Source: Pseudomonas mandelii
GTDB lineage: Bacteria > Pseudomonadota > Gammaproteobacteria > Pseudomonadales > Pseudomonadaceae
Direction: 5' to 3'
NCBI RefSeq assembly: GCF_900106065.1
Contig: NZ_LT629796.1
Coordinates: 1,054,001 to 1,118,000, forward strand
DNA length: 64,000 nucleotides
Part shown: piece by piece, positions 51,887 to 60,437 of the stretch
Position numbering within the stretch: the stretch's first letter is position 1
Layout of the letters: the number at the start of each line of letters is the position of its first letter
Position numbers and translations under genes: made by a program
The notes under the pieces: generated by a model
Seen by the model: the letters and a program-made list of their open reading frames with translations, nothing else
Databases searched by the model: none
Told to the model about the DNA's origin: nothing

Positions 51887-52668
51887 TAGAATTTATAACC
51901 CGGGTCTAGTTGATCGAGTTTGCGCAGCAACGCCGGCCAGGCCAACGCGCCGCCCATCCCTTGAGCACTTTTGGTCACGCCGGCAATCATTGCCTTGGCG
52001 CCCGCCAGAATCTGCGGCTCGATAGCAATCAGCTCGGCGCCACCATTCTGCGCCAGCACCTGGATATCGCAGGCGCGCTGAAAGGTGAACATCATCAGGA
52101 ACGTGTCGGCGATGGTGCTGCCACAGGTCAGCAGGCCGTGGTTGTGCAGCATCAGGAAATTGTTTTCACCCAGGTCGGCTTGCAGGCGCGCCTTCTCTTC
52201 ATGGTTCAGGGCAACGCCTTCGTAGGCGTGATACGCAAGGCTGGACAGCACAAACAATGACTGCTGACTGATCGGCAGAATGCCCTGCTTCTGTGCCGAC
52301 ACCGCCACACCCGCAGCGGTGTGAGTGTGCAACACGCACACCACATCGTGACGCACTTCATGCACGGCGCTGTGAATGGTGTAACCCGCCGGGTTGATTT
52401 CGTAAGGGCTGTCCATCAGCTTGTTGCCGGCCTGATCGACCTTGACCAGACTCGACGCAGTGATCTCGTGAAACATCAGCCCGAACGGGTTGATCAGGAA
52501 ATCTTCGGTGCCCGGCACCTTGGCCGAGATATGCGTAAAGATCAGATCGTCCCAACCATGGGAGGCCACCAGACGATAACAGGCCGCCAGGTCGACGCGG
52601 GTCTGCCACTCGGCGGCACTGACCTGGTCTTTGACACTCTGGGGGGATTGGACGGGAGCAACTTTCAC
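51886..52668 (-). CDS. Class II aldolase/adducin family protein
   Basis: A 260-residue zinc-dependent protein of the fuculose-aldolase/adducin group. LAACYRLVASHGWDDLIFTH ISAKVPGTEDFLINPFG is the family start, HTHTAAGVAVSAQ holds two zinc His, and NFLMLHNHGLLTCG the third. The usual catalytic Glu position needs alignment to settle. No sugar-phosphate genes are near; coupling to an Asp-type hydrolase and nearness to a hydroxyacyl-CoA dehydrogenase suggest a role with an organic acid or retro-aldol step of a catabolic pathway. The substrate is unknown. Confidence 0.85.
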   Translation of the reverse strand: MKVAPVQSPQSVKDQVSAAEWQTRVDLAACYRLVASHGWDDLIFTHISAKVPGTEDFLINPFGLMFHEITASSLVKVDQAGNKLMDSPYEINPAGYTIHSAVHEVRHDVVCVLHTHTAAGVAVSAQKQGILPISQQSLFVLSSLAYHAYEGVALNHEEKARLQADLGENNFLMLHNHGLLTCGSTIADTFLMMFTFQRACDIQVLAQNGGAELIAIEPQILAGAKAMIAGVTKSAQGMGGALAWPALLRKLDQLDPGYKF

Positions 52669-52799
52669 GGCAAGGACCTCCTGTTCTTATAGTTTTACTG
52701 TCGTTACCGCAGTCTAGTCGCCCCCGGATTTCGCGTAGTTGCATTGGCAGCCAGCTTGGTGGCCTAACGAGTCAGTTCAGGAGAAAGACTGGATCCATG

Positions 52800-53486
52800 T
52801 CAAAGGACCGCCGCCAACAAGGGGGCGGCAAACAGGTTCAAAAGCCCTGTCAGAACCATGACAAGCCCCGCAACCGAGCCTTCCTCACCGCCCACTTCAT
52901 GGGCCCGACTGACACCGGCACCGTGCGCGCCGACGCCAAACAACGCACCGCGCGCAAGGGCGCTGCGCAACGGCAGCCACTTCAGCAGAATGCCGCCGAG
53001 CATCGCCCCGAACACACCAGTGAACATCACGAACACCGCCGTCAGTTCCGGCACGCCACCGAGGTCGTGAGCCAGCGGCATGGCAAACGGCGTGGTGATG
53101 GAGCGTGGCACCAGCGACATCGTCACCGAACTGTCCAGCGCCAGCGCCTTGGCCAGACCGAACGAGGTGCCGATGGACGCCGCACTGCCCGCCAGCATTC
53201 CGAGCAACAACGCCGACCAATACCGCATCAGCATCTGCCGCTGTTGCCAGATCGGCACGGCGAACGCGACGGTCACCGGCCCCAGCACCCACATCAGCCA
53301 ATGGGTGTTGCTCGAATACTCCGAGTACGCGGTATGCAGCGGCACAGCGAGGGCCAGCAGCAGCGCCGGAACCAGAATCAGCGGCGACAGCAGATAACGC
53401 CCGGTGCGCCGGTAGATCCAGCGACTGAATAAATAGGCCGACAGCGTGAAGGCCAGCCAGAACATCGGCATCAGCTCAAGCTTCAT
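52800..53486 (-). CDS. LrgB/CidB family membrane protein
   Basis: A 228-residue inner-membrane protein of the CidB/LrgB family with about seven TM segments. Landmarks: VLGPVTVAFAVPIWQQRQML, SVTMSLVPRSITTPFAMPLA, FVMFTGVFGAMLGG and GVGAHGAGVSRAHEVGGEEG. CidAB/LrgAB act like holin-type systems in cell lysis and overflow-metabolite transport. It overlaps the cidA-like gene by 11 bases on the same strand and is followed by no further gene. Confidence 0.92.
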   Translation of the reverse strand: MKLELMPMFWLAFTLSAYLFSRWIYRRTGRYLLSPLILVPALLLALAVPLHTAYSEYSSNTHWLMWVLGPVTVAFAVPIWQQRQMLMRYWSALLLGMLAGSAASIGTSFGLAKALALDSSVTMSLVPRSITTPFAMPLAHDLGGVPELTAVFVMFTGVFGAMLGGILLKWLPLRSALARGALFGVGAHGAGVSRAHEVGGEEGSVAGLVMVLTGLLNLFAAPLLAAVL

Positions 53487-53862
53487 GGGACCTCCGCAAC
53501 CGCACCACCCCTTCCACGGTAAACGCGGTGACCAGCATCACCATCAGCGTACTCACGCCGATCACCAGCAGAATCCGCCAACCGTCGTCGCGCATCAGGC
53601 TGCCGTAATCGAGCAGGCTCATCAGCGCAGGAATAAAAAACAGCAGCATCTCGGCCATCAACAGGCCGGCCCCCATTTGCAACGCCGCCGGTTTGATCCC
53701 GCCAACCGCGAAAGCCAGCAGCAACAGCGCCATGCCGATGACGCCACCCGGGATCGGCCAAGCCAACCCCGCGGCAATTTCGCAGCCGAGCAGGTAGATG
53801 CCGAGCAGCACGGCCAGTTCAGCGGTCAATCGAGCCAGGCGTTTGAAGATGGATGAATTCAT
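53476..53862 (-). CDS. CidA/LrgA family membrane protein
   Basis: A 128-residue inner-membrane protein of the CidA/LrgA holin-like family, four TM helices. ELAVLLGIYLLGCEIAAGL, then WPIPGGVIGMALLLLAFAVG, then LLMAEMLLFFIPALMSLLDY are family landmarks. GAGG precedes ATG 53862 by nine bases. It forms a two-gene operon with the lrgB-like gene and is divergent from a LysR regulator, the cidR-cidAB arrangement. Confidence 0.92.
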   Translation of the reverse strand: MNSSIFKRLARLTAELAVLLGIYLLGCEIAAGLAWPIPGGVIGMALLLLAFAVGGIKPAALQMGAGLLMAEMLLFFIPALMSLLDYGSLMRDDGWRILLVIGVSTLMVMLVTAFTVEGVVRLRRSHEA

Positions 53863-53958
53863 GGTTTCGGTCCTCACAGATGCTCATTTTACGGAGCGGG
53901 CTGCTATCCCCGAAACGAATTGTTAGACTCGGCTCTATTCCAATCTGGAATCAGGCGC

Positions 53959-54855
53959 ATGGAATTCAAGCAGCTACGCAGCTTCGTCGAAGTGATGCAC
54001 CAAGGGGGTTTCACCCAAGCCGCCAAGACTCTGCACATCAGCCAATCAGCGGTGAGCAAGCAGGTCGCTCAGCTGGAACAAAGTCTGGGCACACCGTTGC
54101 TCGAACGTTTGGGGTCGCAGCTGCGCCTGACCGCCGCCGGCAGCGTGGTGCTGCAACGGGCCGAAGGCATGCTGCGGCTGCGCAACGAGTTGCTCAGTGA
54201 GTTGGACGATTTGAGCCAACTGGCTCGCGGGGAATTGCGTCTGGGACTGCCGCTGCTGGGCAGTGACGCGCTGTTCGCCGGGCTGTTTGCCGAGTACCGG
54301 CGGCGCTACCCGAACATCAGCATTCAGTTACTGGAGGGCGGTAGCCTGAACATCGAACAGGCGGTGTTGAGTGGTGAGCTCGAACTCGGTGGCAGTCTGT
54401 TGCCGAAGGATCCGCAGTTCGCCTTTCAGCCTTTCTGCGATGAGCCGCTGGATGCGCTGCTGCCCGCCGATCATCCGTTGGCGACCAAGACAGTGATCGG
54501 ACTGGAGGAATTGGCCGATACGCCGTTTCTGCTGTATCAGCGCAGCTTCGTGCTCAACGACCGGTTGCTGCAGGCTTGTCATCAGCTAGGGTTCACACCC
54601 AAGGAAGGTGGGCGCAGCGGCCAGGCGGATTTTCTTGCCGCACTGGTGGCCGCCGGCCAAGGCGTGGTGCTGCTGCCCAGCGTGGTGGCGCGTGGGCTGG
54701 TGCGGCCAGGCGTGGTGCGCCTGACCTTGAATGCCCCGGATTCGTTACGCTGGGACATTGCCTTTATCTGGCGGCAGGGGGCGTACTTGTCGAAGGCTGC
54801 ACAAGCCTGGCTTGCCCTGCTGCGCGAGCGGCCGGTCAGCTCCGCAGCACCCTGA
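53959..54855 (+). CDS. LysR-family regulator, CidR-like
   Basis: A 298-residue LysR regulator. The DNA-binding domain is MEFKQLRSFVEVMHQGGFTQ, then AAKTLHISQSAVSKQVAQLE; the effector domain starts GELRLGLPLLGSDALFAGLF. It is divergent from the cidAB-like genes with 96 bases between, as CidR is, so it probably activates them; CidR in staphylococci responds to acetate. ATG 53959 gives the normal LysR start. The 3' end overlaps the opposing flavodoxin gene by about 20 bases. Confidence 0.85.
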   Translation: MEFKQLRSFVEVMHQGGFTQAAKTLHISQSAVSKQVAQLEQSLGTPLLERLGSQLRLTAAGSVVLQRAEGMLRLRNELLSELDDLSQLARGELRLGLPLLGSDALFAGLFAEYRRRYPNISIQLLEGGSLNIEQAVLSGELELGGSLLPKDPQFAFQPFCDEPLDALLPADHPLATKTVIGLEELADTPFLLYQRSFVLNDRLLQACHQLGFTPKEGGRSGQADFLAALVAAGQGVVLLPSVVARGLVRPGVVRLTLNAPDSLRWDIAFIWRQGAYLSKAAQAWLALLRERPVSSAAP

Positions 54856-55291
54856 TCAACTCGGCCAGCCAAGGCTCGGCATCGGTTTCCGGAGTCACAC
54901 TTTCGCTGGCGTCCAGACGCAACATCGGCAGCACTTCACGCAGGCCCAGTTCGGCGAACAACTCACGCATCTGCTCGCCGCCGCCGCAGAACGTATCGCC
55001 GTAACTTGCATCGCCCAAGCCGATCACCACCCCCGGCAAACCGCGCCAGGCAGCAGGTAAATGGTCACGGATCATCGAATACAGGGGTTGCAGGTTATCC
55101 GGCAATTCACCCATGCCGGTGGTCGACGTCACCGCCAGAAATGCTTCCGGGCCGAAGGCCTGGACATCGGCCAGTGTCGCGCGCGGGTTGTGCCAGGTTT
55201 CGAAACCCGCGCCGTTTAAAAGAGAGGCGGCGTGGCGGGCAACTTCTTCTGCCGTGCCGTACACCGAGCCGGAAATGATGGCAACTTTCAT
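54836..55291 (-). CDS. MioC-like flavodoxin
   Basis: A 151-residue FMN-binding flavodoxin. The phosphate loop is ISGSVYGTAEEVARHAASLL, then FLAVTSTTGMGELPDNLQPL and GVVIGLGDASYGDTFCGGGE form the isoalloxazine and C-terminal loops, as in MioC and YqcA. It should carry single electrons for a biosynthetic enzyme; the partner is unknown. ATG 55291 is used, with AGGA upstream. Its end overlaps the opposing lysR gene by about 20 bases. Confidence 0.88.
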   Translation of the reverse strand: MKVAIISGSVYGTAEEVARHAASLLNGAGFETWHNPRATLADVQAFGPEAFLAVTSTTGMGELPDNLQPLYSMIRDHLPAAWRGLPGVVIGLGDASYGDTFCGGGEQMRELFAELGLREVLPMLRLDASESVTPETDAEPWLAELIRVLRS

Positions 55292-55390
55292 CAATCGATC
55301 CTGAAGCTGTAAAAGACACAGATATTAACAGCACGGGCTCGTTTGATCTTTTAGAATGCAAATCCCTATCAATACGGAAAGGATTCTCCG

Positions 55391-55870
55391 ATGATCAACG
55401 CTCAACTGTTGCAAATGGTAATCAACGCCTCCAACGACGGCATCGTGATTGCCGAAAAGGAAGGTGACCAGGACAACATCCTGATTTACGTAAACCCGGC
55501 GTTCGAGCGGCTGACGGGTTACACCAGCGAAGAAATTCTTTACCAGGATTGCCGTTTCCTGCAGGCCGGTGACCGGGATCAAAAAGAAGCCCTCACCGCA
55601 ATTCGCAAAGCGTTGACCCTTGGCGGCTCCTGCCGGGAAATCCTGAGAAACTACCGAAAGGACGGCACCCCGTTCTGGAATGAACTGTCCCTTTCTACAG
55701 TGAAGAACGAAAGCGATGGGCAAACTTATTTTGTAGGCGTGCAGAAAGACGTTACGGTGCAGGTCAAGGCACAGCAGCGAGTTGCGCAACTGGAAGCACA
55801 ATTGGCTGAGATGCAGGCCGAGCTTGCCGCGCTTAAAGCGACGAACGGTAAAAACAAAACAGCGAATTAA
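55391..55870 (+). CDS. Short LOV blue-light photoreceptor (PpSB1-LOV/PplR1-like)
   Basis: A 159-residue single LOV domain with a C-terminal helix and no effector domain. The photoactive Cys is C54 in YQDCRFLQAGDRDQ; FMN-contact residues lie in IYVNPAFERLTGY, then LRNYRKDGTPFWNELSLSTV and TYFVGVQKDV. The tail (QQRVAQLEAQLAEMQAELAA) is a heptad coiled coil for dimerisation. Very close to the P. putida short LOV proteins, which form a Cys-FMN adduct in blue light and antagonise a LitR-type repressor. A LitR-like gene lies 660 bases downstream on the other strand. Confidence 0.93.
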   Translation: MINAQLLQMVINASNDGIVIAEKEGDQDNILIYVNPAFERLTGYTSEEILYQDCRFLQAGDRDQKEALTAIRKALTLGGSCREILRNYRKDGTPFWNELSLSTVKNESDGQTYFVGVQKDVTVQVKAQQRVAQLEAQLAEMQAELAALKATNGKNKTAN

Positions 55871-55924
55871 TGGTCATTAACTACAATCACCGATGACTTT
55901 GTAACTATTCCTTTCGAGCAAGCC

Positions 55925-56530
55925 ATGCAACGCGACGCACTCCTGACACAGGATGAGCTGGATTTTATCCAGACCATGCAACACAACCCCCAGCTCAATG
56001 TGCGGGATGCGACGTCGAGTCTGCTCGTCAACGGTGGATCGCAAATCCGTGATTTGCTCACGCGCCTGGCGGCCCATGAGCAAGTCACCATCCAGGCCAA
56101 CTTCGAAAACCAGCAAATGACCTTTCCGCTGCATCTGGTGGAAGACGAATTTCATGCGCTGCATTTGCGTCTGGGCGTGCCGAGTATTTATGAAGACGGG
56201 CCAATGGTACGACCATGGCGCCTGACGCTTGAAGAGCCGGTGGCACTGGAAAATGCCAAAGGCCAGCCCGGCACGATGTGGGTGCATGAAATATCGTTCA
56301 AAGGGGTTTTGCTGGAAGTTCGCAACAAGACCAAACCGCCCAAACACTTCGCGTTGTGGTTCAGTCCGTCAGGCTATGAGCGGATTGCATTGCGCGGCAC
56401 CTTCGAGCGTGAAACCGAGCAAGGTTTCTACGCTTACGAATTAAGCCAGAGCGACAAGGATGAGACCGAACGTCTGCGTCAGTACATCCTTCAGCAACAT
56501 CGTCTGACACATCCCGCCCTGCACATCTGA
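55925..56530 (+). CDS. Hypothetical PilZ-like protein
   Basis: A 201-residue cytoplasmic protein. The N-terminal 70 residues are helical (LTQDELDFIQTMQHNPQLNV); the C-terminal half is beta-rich with TMWVHEISFKGVLLEVRNKT, which resembles the second PilZ motif (D/N-x-S-x-x-G) with Glu in first place. The first motif (RxxxR) is not evident, so cyclic-di-GMP binding is doubtful. It follows the LOV gene by 54 bases on the same strand and probably shares its transcript, and it ends two bases before the opposing LitR-like stop. Confidence 0.6.
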   Translation: MQRDALLTQDELDFIQTMQHNPQLNVRDATSSLLVNGGSQIRDLLTRLAAHEQVTIQANFENQQMTFPLHLVEDEFHALHLRLGVPSIYEDGPMVRPWRLTLEEPVALENAKGQPGTMWVHEISFKGVLLEVRNKTKPPKHFALWFSPSGYERIALRGTFERETEQGFYAYELSQSDKDETERLRQYILQQHRLTHPALHI

Positions 56531-56532
56531 TC

Positions 56533-57492
56533 TCAGGTATCCAGGTTTCCTGCCAGGAACTGTTTCAAACGCTGACGCATCACCATCCCCTCATTTCCCA
56601 GACAACCGATCGACGATCCGGCCAGGCTGTCCTGTGCCAGGTCCGACGCATCGCCAGCCAGCAGCAACTGACAATCCAGGCTCAAGGCCAGTCGATTCAG
56701 ACGTCGAGGCAACTCGGGGGCCGGCGCGTGGTTGGACACCAGCACCAGTGCCGTGGGCTTGATACACTCGCAAACCAGGGTCAACTCGTCGAAGGGCTGA
56801 CCGATCGCCAGCAGTTGAATAGCCGAGTCGACACTGCTCAGGTACAGCGCCGTGACCAGCACTTCGAGTTCATGAGCCTGATCGGCCAAGGCGCAGACAA
56901 TCACGCGTCGAGGCTGCATGACGCGCACCAGCAACATGCGCTGCAACACACGAGAACGCAGGAAACCATCCAGAAACAGCCATTCGCTGGTCTGACCGAA
57001 CGCGTGATGGCGCTGCAGCATCAGCTTCCAGATCGGCATCAGGATGTCCTGGAACACCACGGTCAGGGGGTAACTGGAAAAAATCTGTCCATAGACTTGC
57101 TCCAGCTTAACCTCGTCAAACGCCGTCACCGCCACCTGAACCTCCTGCTGCCACTGGGCGTAGTCGGCCTGAACGAGTTCGTCGGGAATGATTTTCGCCA
57201 GGGCTTTAAGCGGCTCGGTCTTGGCCAGTATCTTGCCGACCTTGCTGACCGCGACGCCGCGATCGATCCAGCCGAGAATGCTGCGGACCTTTTCGATATC
57301 CGCCATCGAGTACAGCCGATGCCCGCTTTCGGTGCGTGTGGGCTGAATCAGGCCATATCGTCGCTCCCATGCCCGCAACGTAACGGGGTTGATACCCGTC
57401 AGGCGCGCTACTTCACGGATGGGAAACAGCTCTTCCTGTTCCAGTGCAGCTCCTCGCTGCAAATCTGGGACACCTTCAGTCAGGACAGGCAT
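56533..57492 (-). CDS. MerR-family LitR/CarH-like light-response regulator
   Basis: About 319 residues. The MerR winged helix is FPIREVARLTGINPVTLRAW, then RRYGLIQPTRTESGHRLYS; a helical bundle and a Rossmann-like cobalamin-binding fold follow. Cobalamin-dependent CarH has W-x9-EH in the bundle; here EWLFLDGFLRSRVLQ lacks EH. The usual ExHxxG is ADQAHELE. This matches class II LitR, known in P. putida to act without adenosyl-B12 and to be relieved by a short LOV protein. It is divergent from the monooxygenase-fold/fol genes, which are probably its targets. The start is uncertain: ATG 57492 gives the family N-terminus, but the frame is open to 57639. Confidence 0.85.
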   Translation of the reverse strand: MPVLTEGVPDLQRGAALEQEELFPIREVARLTGINPVTLRAWERRYGLIQPTRTESGHRLYSMADIEKVRSILGWIDRGVAVSKVGKILAKTEPLKALAKIIPDELVQADYAQWQQEVQVAVTAFDEVKLEQVYGQIFSSYPLTVVFQDILMPIWKLMLQRHHAFGQTSEWLFLDGFLRSRVLQRMLLVRVMQPRRVIVCALADQAHELEVLVTALYLSSVDSAIQLLAIGQPFDELTLVCECIKPTALVLVSNHAPAPELPRRLNRLALSLDCQLLLAGDASDLAQDSLAGSSIGCLGNEGMVMRQRLKQFLAGNLDT

Positions 57493-57702
57493 GTGGCAAT
57501 TGAAGTCCGCGCGCAAAATTGGATCCCATTCTAACTCTTCCACCCCATGCTTGTTCAAGACTGATAAACGACCAATGTCGCTGGCGTATCCGTCAGAATC
57601 AGGAATAATCCTTGCTTGTCTCAAGACGCAGCCCATCACCCCGGCGCTGCGCCTGGCGAAACTCCTACCCGGAGTGACGCATCTGTTATACGGAGATTCA
57701 CC

Positions 57703-58272
57703 ATGTCTACCTCACCCGTCACGCTGATGGTTGCGCGCCGCGTCGCCGATGGGCGTTATCAGGACCTGATGGCCTGGTTGCGCGAAGGCGAACAACTGGC
57801 CACCGACTTCCCCGGTTATCTCGGCTCAGGTGTGCTCGCTCCGCCGCCCGGCGATAACGAATTCCAGATTATTTTCCGCTTTGCCAACGAGCAAACCATG
57901 CACGCCTGGGAGCATTCCGCTTCGCGTACCGCATGGCTGGCGCGCGGCAGCGATCTGTTTGCGCACAAGACGGAACATCGCGTGAGTGGCATTGAAGGCT
58001 GGTTCGGCGCGGTCGGCCAGCGCCCACCCCGCTGGAAGCAGGCGGTGGCAATCTGGCTGGCATTCTTTCCGGTTTCCCTGCTGTTCAACTTTGTAATGGG
58101 GCCGTTGCTCGACGACATGAGCCTGCTGCCGCGCGTGCTCATCAGCACCCTGTGCCTGACGCCGTTGATGGTCTACTTCTTCATTCCGCTATCGACCCGC
58201 CTGCTGGCCAGCTGGTTGAACAGCACGCCAGCACGCCCGTTGCCCGCCAAGCCCACTCCCCAAAACCACTGA
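57703..58272 (+). CDS. Antibiotic biosynthesis monooxygenase-fold protein with TM anchor
   Basis: A 189-residue protein. The N-terminal 95 residues are a dimeric alpha/beta-barrel (ABM) domain: PVTLMVARRVADGRYQDLMA WLREGEQLATDF and FQIIFRFANEQTMHAWEHSA. Two TM helices follow (WKQAVAIWLAFFPVSLLFNF; LISTLCLTPLMVYFFIPLST). It begins a rightward run with folM, facing the LitR-like gene, and is probably light-regulated as its homologues in P. putida are. CGGAG precedes ATG 57703. The substrate is unknown. Confidence 0.82.
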   Translation: MSTSPVTLMVARRVADGRYQDLMAWLREGEQLATDFPGYLGSGVLAPPPGDNEFQIIFRFANEQTMHAWEHSASRTAWLARGSDLFAHKTEHRVSGIEGWFGAVGQRPPRWKQAVAIWLAFFPVSLLFNFVMGPLLDDMSLLPRVLISTLCLTPLMVYFFIPLSTRLLASWLNSTPARPLPAKPTPQNH

Positions 58273-58353
58273 TCCCCCTTGTGGGAGCCCCGCAATAGGT
58301 GAATGCCGCTGCGCGCTGGTATAGTTTTGCTCTTACCGCGACGCGAGCCGTTC

Positions 58354-59064
58354 ATGACCTCTTCCGCAGCTCCGATCCTCATCACCGGTGCCGGCCAGCG
58401 TGTCGGCCTGCACTGTGCGCAACGTTTGCTCGAAGACGGCCATCCGGTGATCTTCAGTTACCGCAGCGAACGCCCAGGCGTGCAGACATTGCGCGACCTG
58501 GGCGCCACCGCGGTATTTGCCGACTTCTCCACTGAAGCGGGGATCCTCGCGTTCATCACCCAACTGAAAACCCACACCGACAGCCTGCGAGCCATTGTCC
58601 ACAACGCTTCCGAATGGCTGGCCGAAACCCCGGACACCGACGCCGAGGCCTTTACCCGCATGTTCAGCGTGCACATGCTGGCGCCCTACCTGATCAACCT
58701 GCACTGTGCCGACTTGCTCGAACGCTCAAGCCCCGCCGACATCGTGCACATCAGCGATGACGTGACCCGCAAGGGCAGCAGCAAACACATTGGCTACTGC
58801 GCCAGCAAAGCCGGGCTCGACAGCCTCACCCTGTCCTTCGCCGCGAAATACGCGCCGACAATCAAGGTCAACGGTATCGCGCCAGCCCTGCTAATGTTCA
58901 ACCCCGACGACAACGCGGCATACCGCGCCAAGGCCCTGGCCAAGTCCGCGCTGGGCATCGAACCCGGCAGCGAAGTGATCTACCAGAGCCTGCGTTATTT
59001 GCTCGACAACCCTTATGTCACTGGCACGACCCTGACCGTCAATGGCGGACGGCACCTCAAATAA
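58354..59064 (+). CDS. folM: Dihydromonapterin reductase FolM
   Basis: A 236-residue SDR enzyme that reduces dihydromonapterin to tetrahydromonapterin with NADPH; it also has weak dihydrofolate reductase activity in E. coli. The cofactor motif [20 protein letters not shown], then [39 protein letters not shown] (Tyr) and [18 protein letters not shown] (Lys) are all as in FolM. ATG 58354 is chosen. It lies 22 bases before folE; folX follows, completing the tetrahydromonapterin route. Confidence 0.93.
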   Translation: MTSSAAPILITGAGQRVGLHCAQRLLEDGHPVIFSYRSERPGVQTLRDLGATAVFADFSTEAGILAFITQLKTHTDSLRAIVHNASEWLAETPDTDAEAFTRMFSVHMLAPYLINLHCADLLERSSPADIVHISDDVTRKGSSKHIGYCASKAGLDSLTLSFAAKYAPTIKVNGIAPALLMFNPDDNAAYRAKALAKSALGIEPGSEVIYQSLRYLLDNPYVTGTTLTVNGGRHLK

Positions 59065-59086
59065 GCAGCCCCCGCGAGGATGTTCC

Positions 59087-59662
59087 ATGACGTTATCCCT
59101 GCACCAGAACGCCCTGTCCGAGAGCTATCGCGAAATTCTCATCGGTCTCGGCGAAAACCCCGACCGCGAAGGACTGCAAGACACCCCGGTTCGCGCAGCC
59201 AAAGCCATGCAGTACCTCTGCCACGGCTACGACCAGAGTGTCGAGGAGATCGTCAACGGCGCACTGTTTGCGTCAGACACCGACGAGATGATCATCGTCG
59301 CCGACATCGAACTGTATTCGTTGTGCGAACATCACCTGCTGCCCTTCATTGGCAAGGCCCATGTGGCTTATATTCCGACGGGCAAGGTGCTGGGCCTGTC
59401 GAAGATCGCGCGGCTGGTGGACATGTTCGCCCGCCGCCTGCAGATACAGGAAAACCTCACCCGACAGATCGCCGATGCGGTGCAACAGGTGACTGACGCG
59501 GCCGGTGTCGCGGTGGTCATCGAAGCCAGGCACATGTGCATGATGATGCGCGGCGTCGAGAAACAGAATTCGACCATGAACACCTCGGTGATGCTCGGCG
59601 CCTTCCGCGAGTCGAGCACCACCCGCCAGGAGTTCCTGCAATTGATTGGACGGAGCAAGTAG
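59087..59662 (+). CDS. folE: GTP cyclohydrolase I
   Basis: A 191-residue type I GTP cyclohydrolase making dihydroneopterin triphosphate from GTP. Zinc-site residues lie in [20 protein letters not shown] and [20 protein letters not shown]; the substrate-site block [20 protein letters not shown] and [20 protein letters not shown] complete it. Grouped with folM and folX, this copy should feed tetrahydromonapterin synthesis rather than general folate. Pseudomonas usually has another folE elsewhere. GAGGA precedes ATG 59087. Confidence 0.95.
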   Translation: MTLSLHQNALSESYREILIGLGENPDREGLQDTPVRAAKAMQYLCHGYDQSVEEIVNGALFASDTDEMIIVADIELYSLCEHHLLPFIGKAHVAYIPTGKVLGLSKIARLVDMFARRLQIQENLTRQIADAVQQVTDAAGVAVVIEARHMCMMMRGVEKQNSTMNTSVMLGAFRESSTTRQEFLQLIGRSK

Positions 59663-59664
59663 CA

Positions 59665-60036
59665 ATGCCACAACTTCAACCAGGAATGGCACGCATCCGG
59701 GTCAAGGACCTGTGCCTGCGGACCTTCATCGGGATCAACGAGGATGAAATCCTCAACAAGCAGGATGTTCTGATCAACCTGACCATCCTGTATGCCGCTC
59801 AGGAAGCGGTGCGTGACAACGACATCGATCACGCGCTGAATTACCGGACCATCACCAAGGCGATCATCGCCCACGTGGAAGGCAATCGCTTCGCCCTGCT
59901 CGAACGCCTGACCCAGGAGATCCTCGATCTGGTCATGGCCAACGCGTCGGTGTTGTACGCCGAAGTTGAAGTCGACAAACCCCACGCCCTGCGATTCGCC
60001 GAGTCGGTGTCGATTACGCTCGCTGCAAGCCGCTAA
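59665..60036 (+). CDS. folX: Dihydroneopterin triphosphate 2'-epimerase
   Basis: A 123-residue member of the FolB/FolX fold that epimerises dihydroneopterin triphosphate to the monapterin form. [60 protein letters not shown] and [15 protein letters not shown] match FolX rather than FolB (notably TFIGINEDE). It starts two bases after folE. With FolE and FolM it gives the cofactor of phenylalanine hydroxylase. Confidence 0.93.
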   Translation: MPQLQPGMARIRVKDLCLRTFIGINEDEILNKQDVLINLTILYAAQEAVRDNDIDHALNYRTITKAIIAHVEGNRFALLERLTQEILDLVMANASVLYAEVEVDKPHALRFAESVSITLAASR

Positions 60037-60120
60037 GCTTCAAGCTTCAAGCTTCAAGCTTCAGGCGTTAAGCTACAAGCCATCGCAACCCATCTTGCAG
60101 CTTGAAGCTTACCGCTCGAA
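60036..60120. repeat. AAGCTTC short-sequence repeats
   Basis: Four tandem copies of a 7-bp unit (AAGCTTC) from about 60037 to 60064, then GGCGTTAAGCTAC, and an inverted copy GCAGCTTGAAGCTTACC at about 60096-60112. Repeats of this kind are scattered between genes in many Pseudomonas genomes and can form long hairpins. Located between folX and the DUF1244 gene. Confidence 0.8.
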
Positions 60121-60140
60121 GCTGCCTCGCAGAGGCCCCC

Positions 60141-60437
60141 ATGACCGATCAACAACGCCTGGAACTTGAAGCCGCCGCCTTTCGCCGGCTGGTCGCCCAC
60201 CTGGACAGCCGCAAGGACGTGCAGAACATCGACCTGATGAACCTCTCGGGCTTCTGCCGCAACTGCCTGTCCAAGTGGTACAAGGCCGCCGCCGACGAAC
60301 GCCAGATCGAGGTCAGCCTCGATGACGCTCGCGAAGTGGTTTACGGCATGCCTTACGCCGAGTGGAAAGCCCAATACCAGCAAGAAGCCAACGCCGAACA
60401 ACAAGCGGCGTTCGCCAAAGGAAAACCCAATGAGTGA
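60141..60437 (+). CDS. DUF1244 family protein
   Basis: A 98-residue protein. RRLVAHLDSRKDVQNIDLMN LSGFCRNCLSKWYKAAADER and EVVYGMPYAEWKAQYQQEA are the DUF1244 core; the two Cys in FCRNC are conserved in the family. Helical, cytoplasmic, function unknown. It overlaps the HopJ-type gene by eight bases, so the two are translated together, a pair common in Pseudomonas. ATG 60141 has AGAGG upstream. Confidence 0.88.
   Translation: MTDQQRLELEAAAFRRLVAHLDSRKDVQNIDLMNLSGFCRNCLSKWYKAAADERQIEVSLDDAREVVYGMPYAEWKAQYQQEANAEQQAAFAKGKPNE

Noticed and set aside
58262..58300. A further REP element near TTGTGGGAGCCCC
   Set aside because: Only one short partial arm is present, without a partner, so it cannot be called a REP hairpin.
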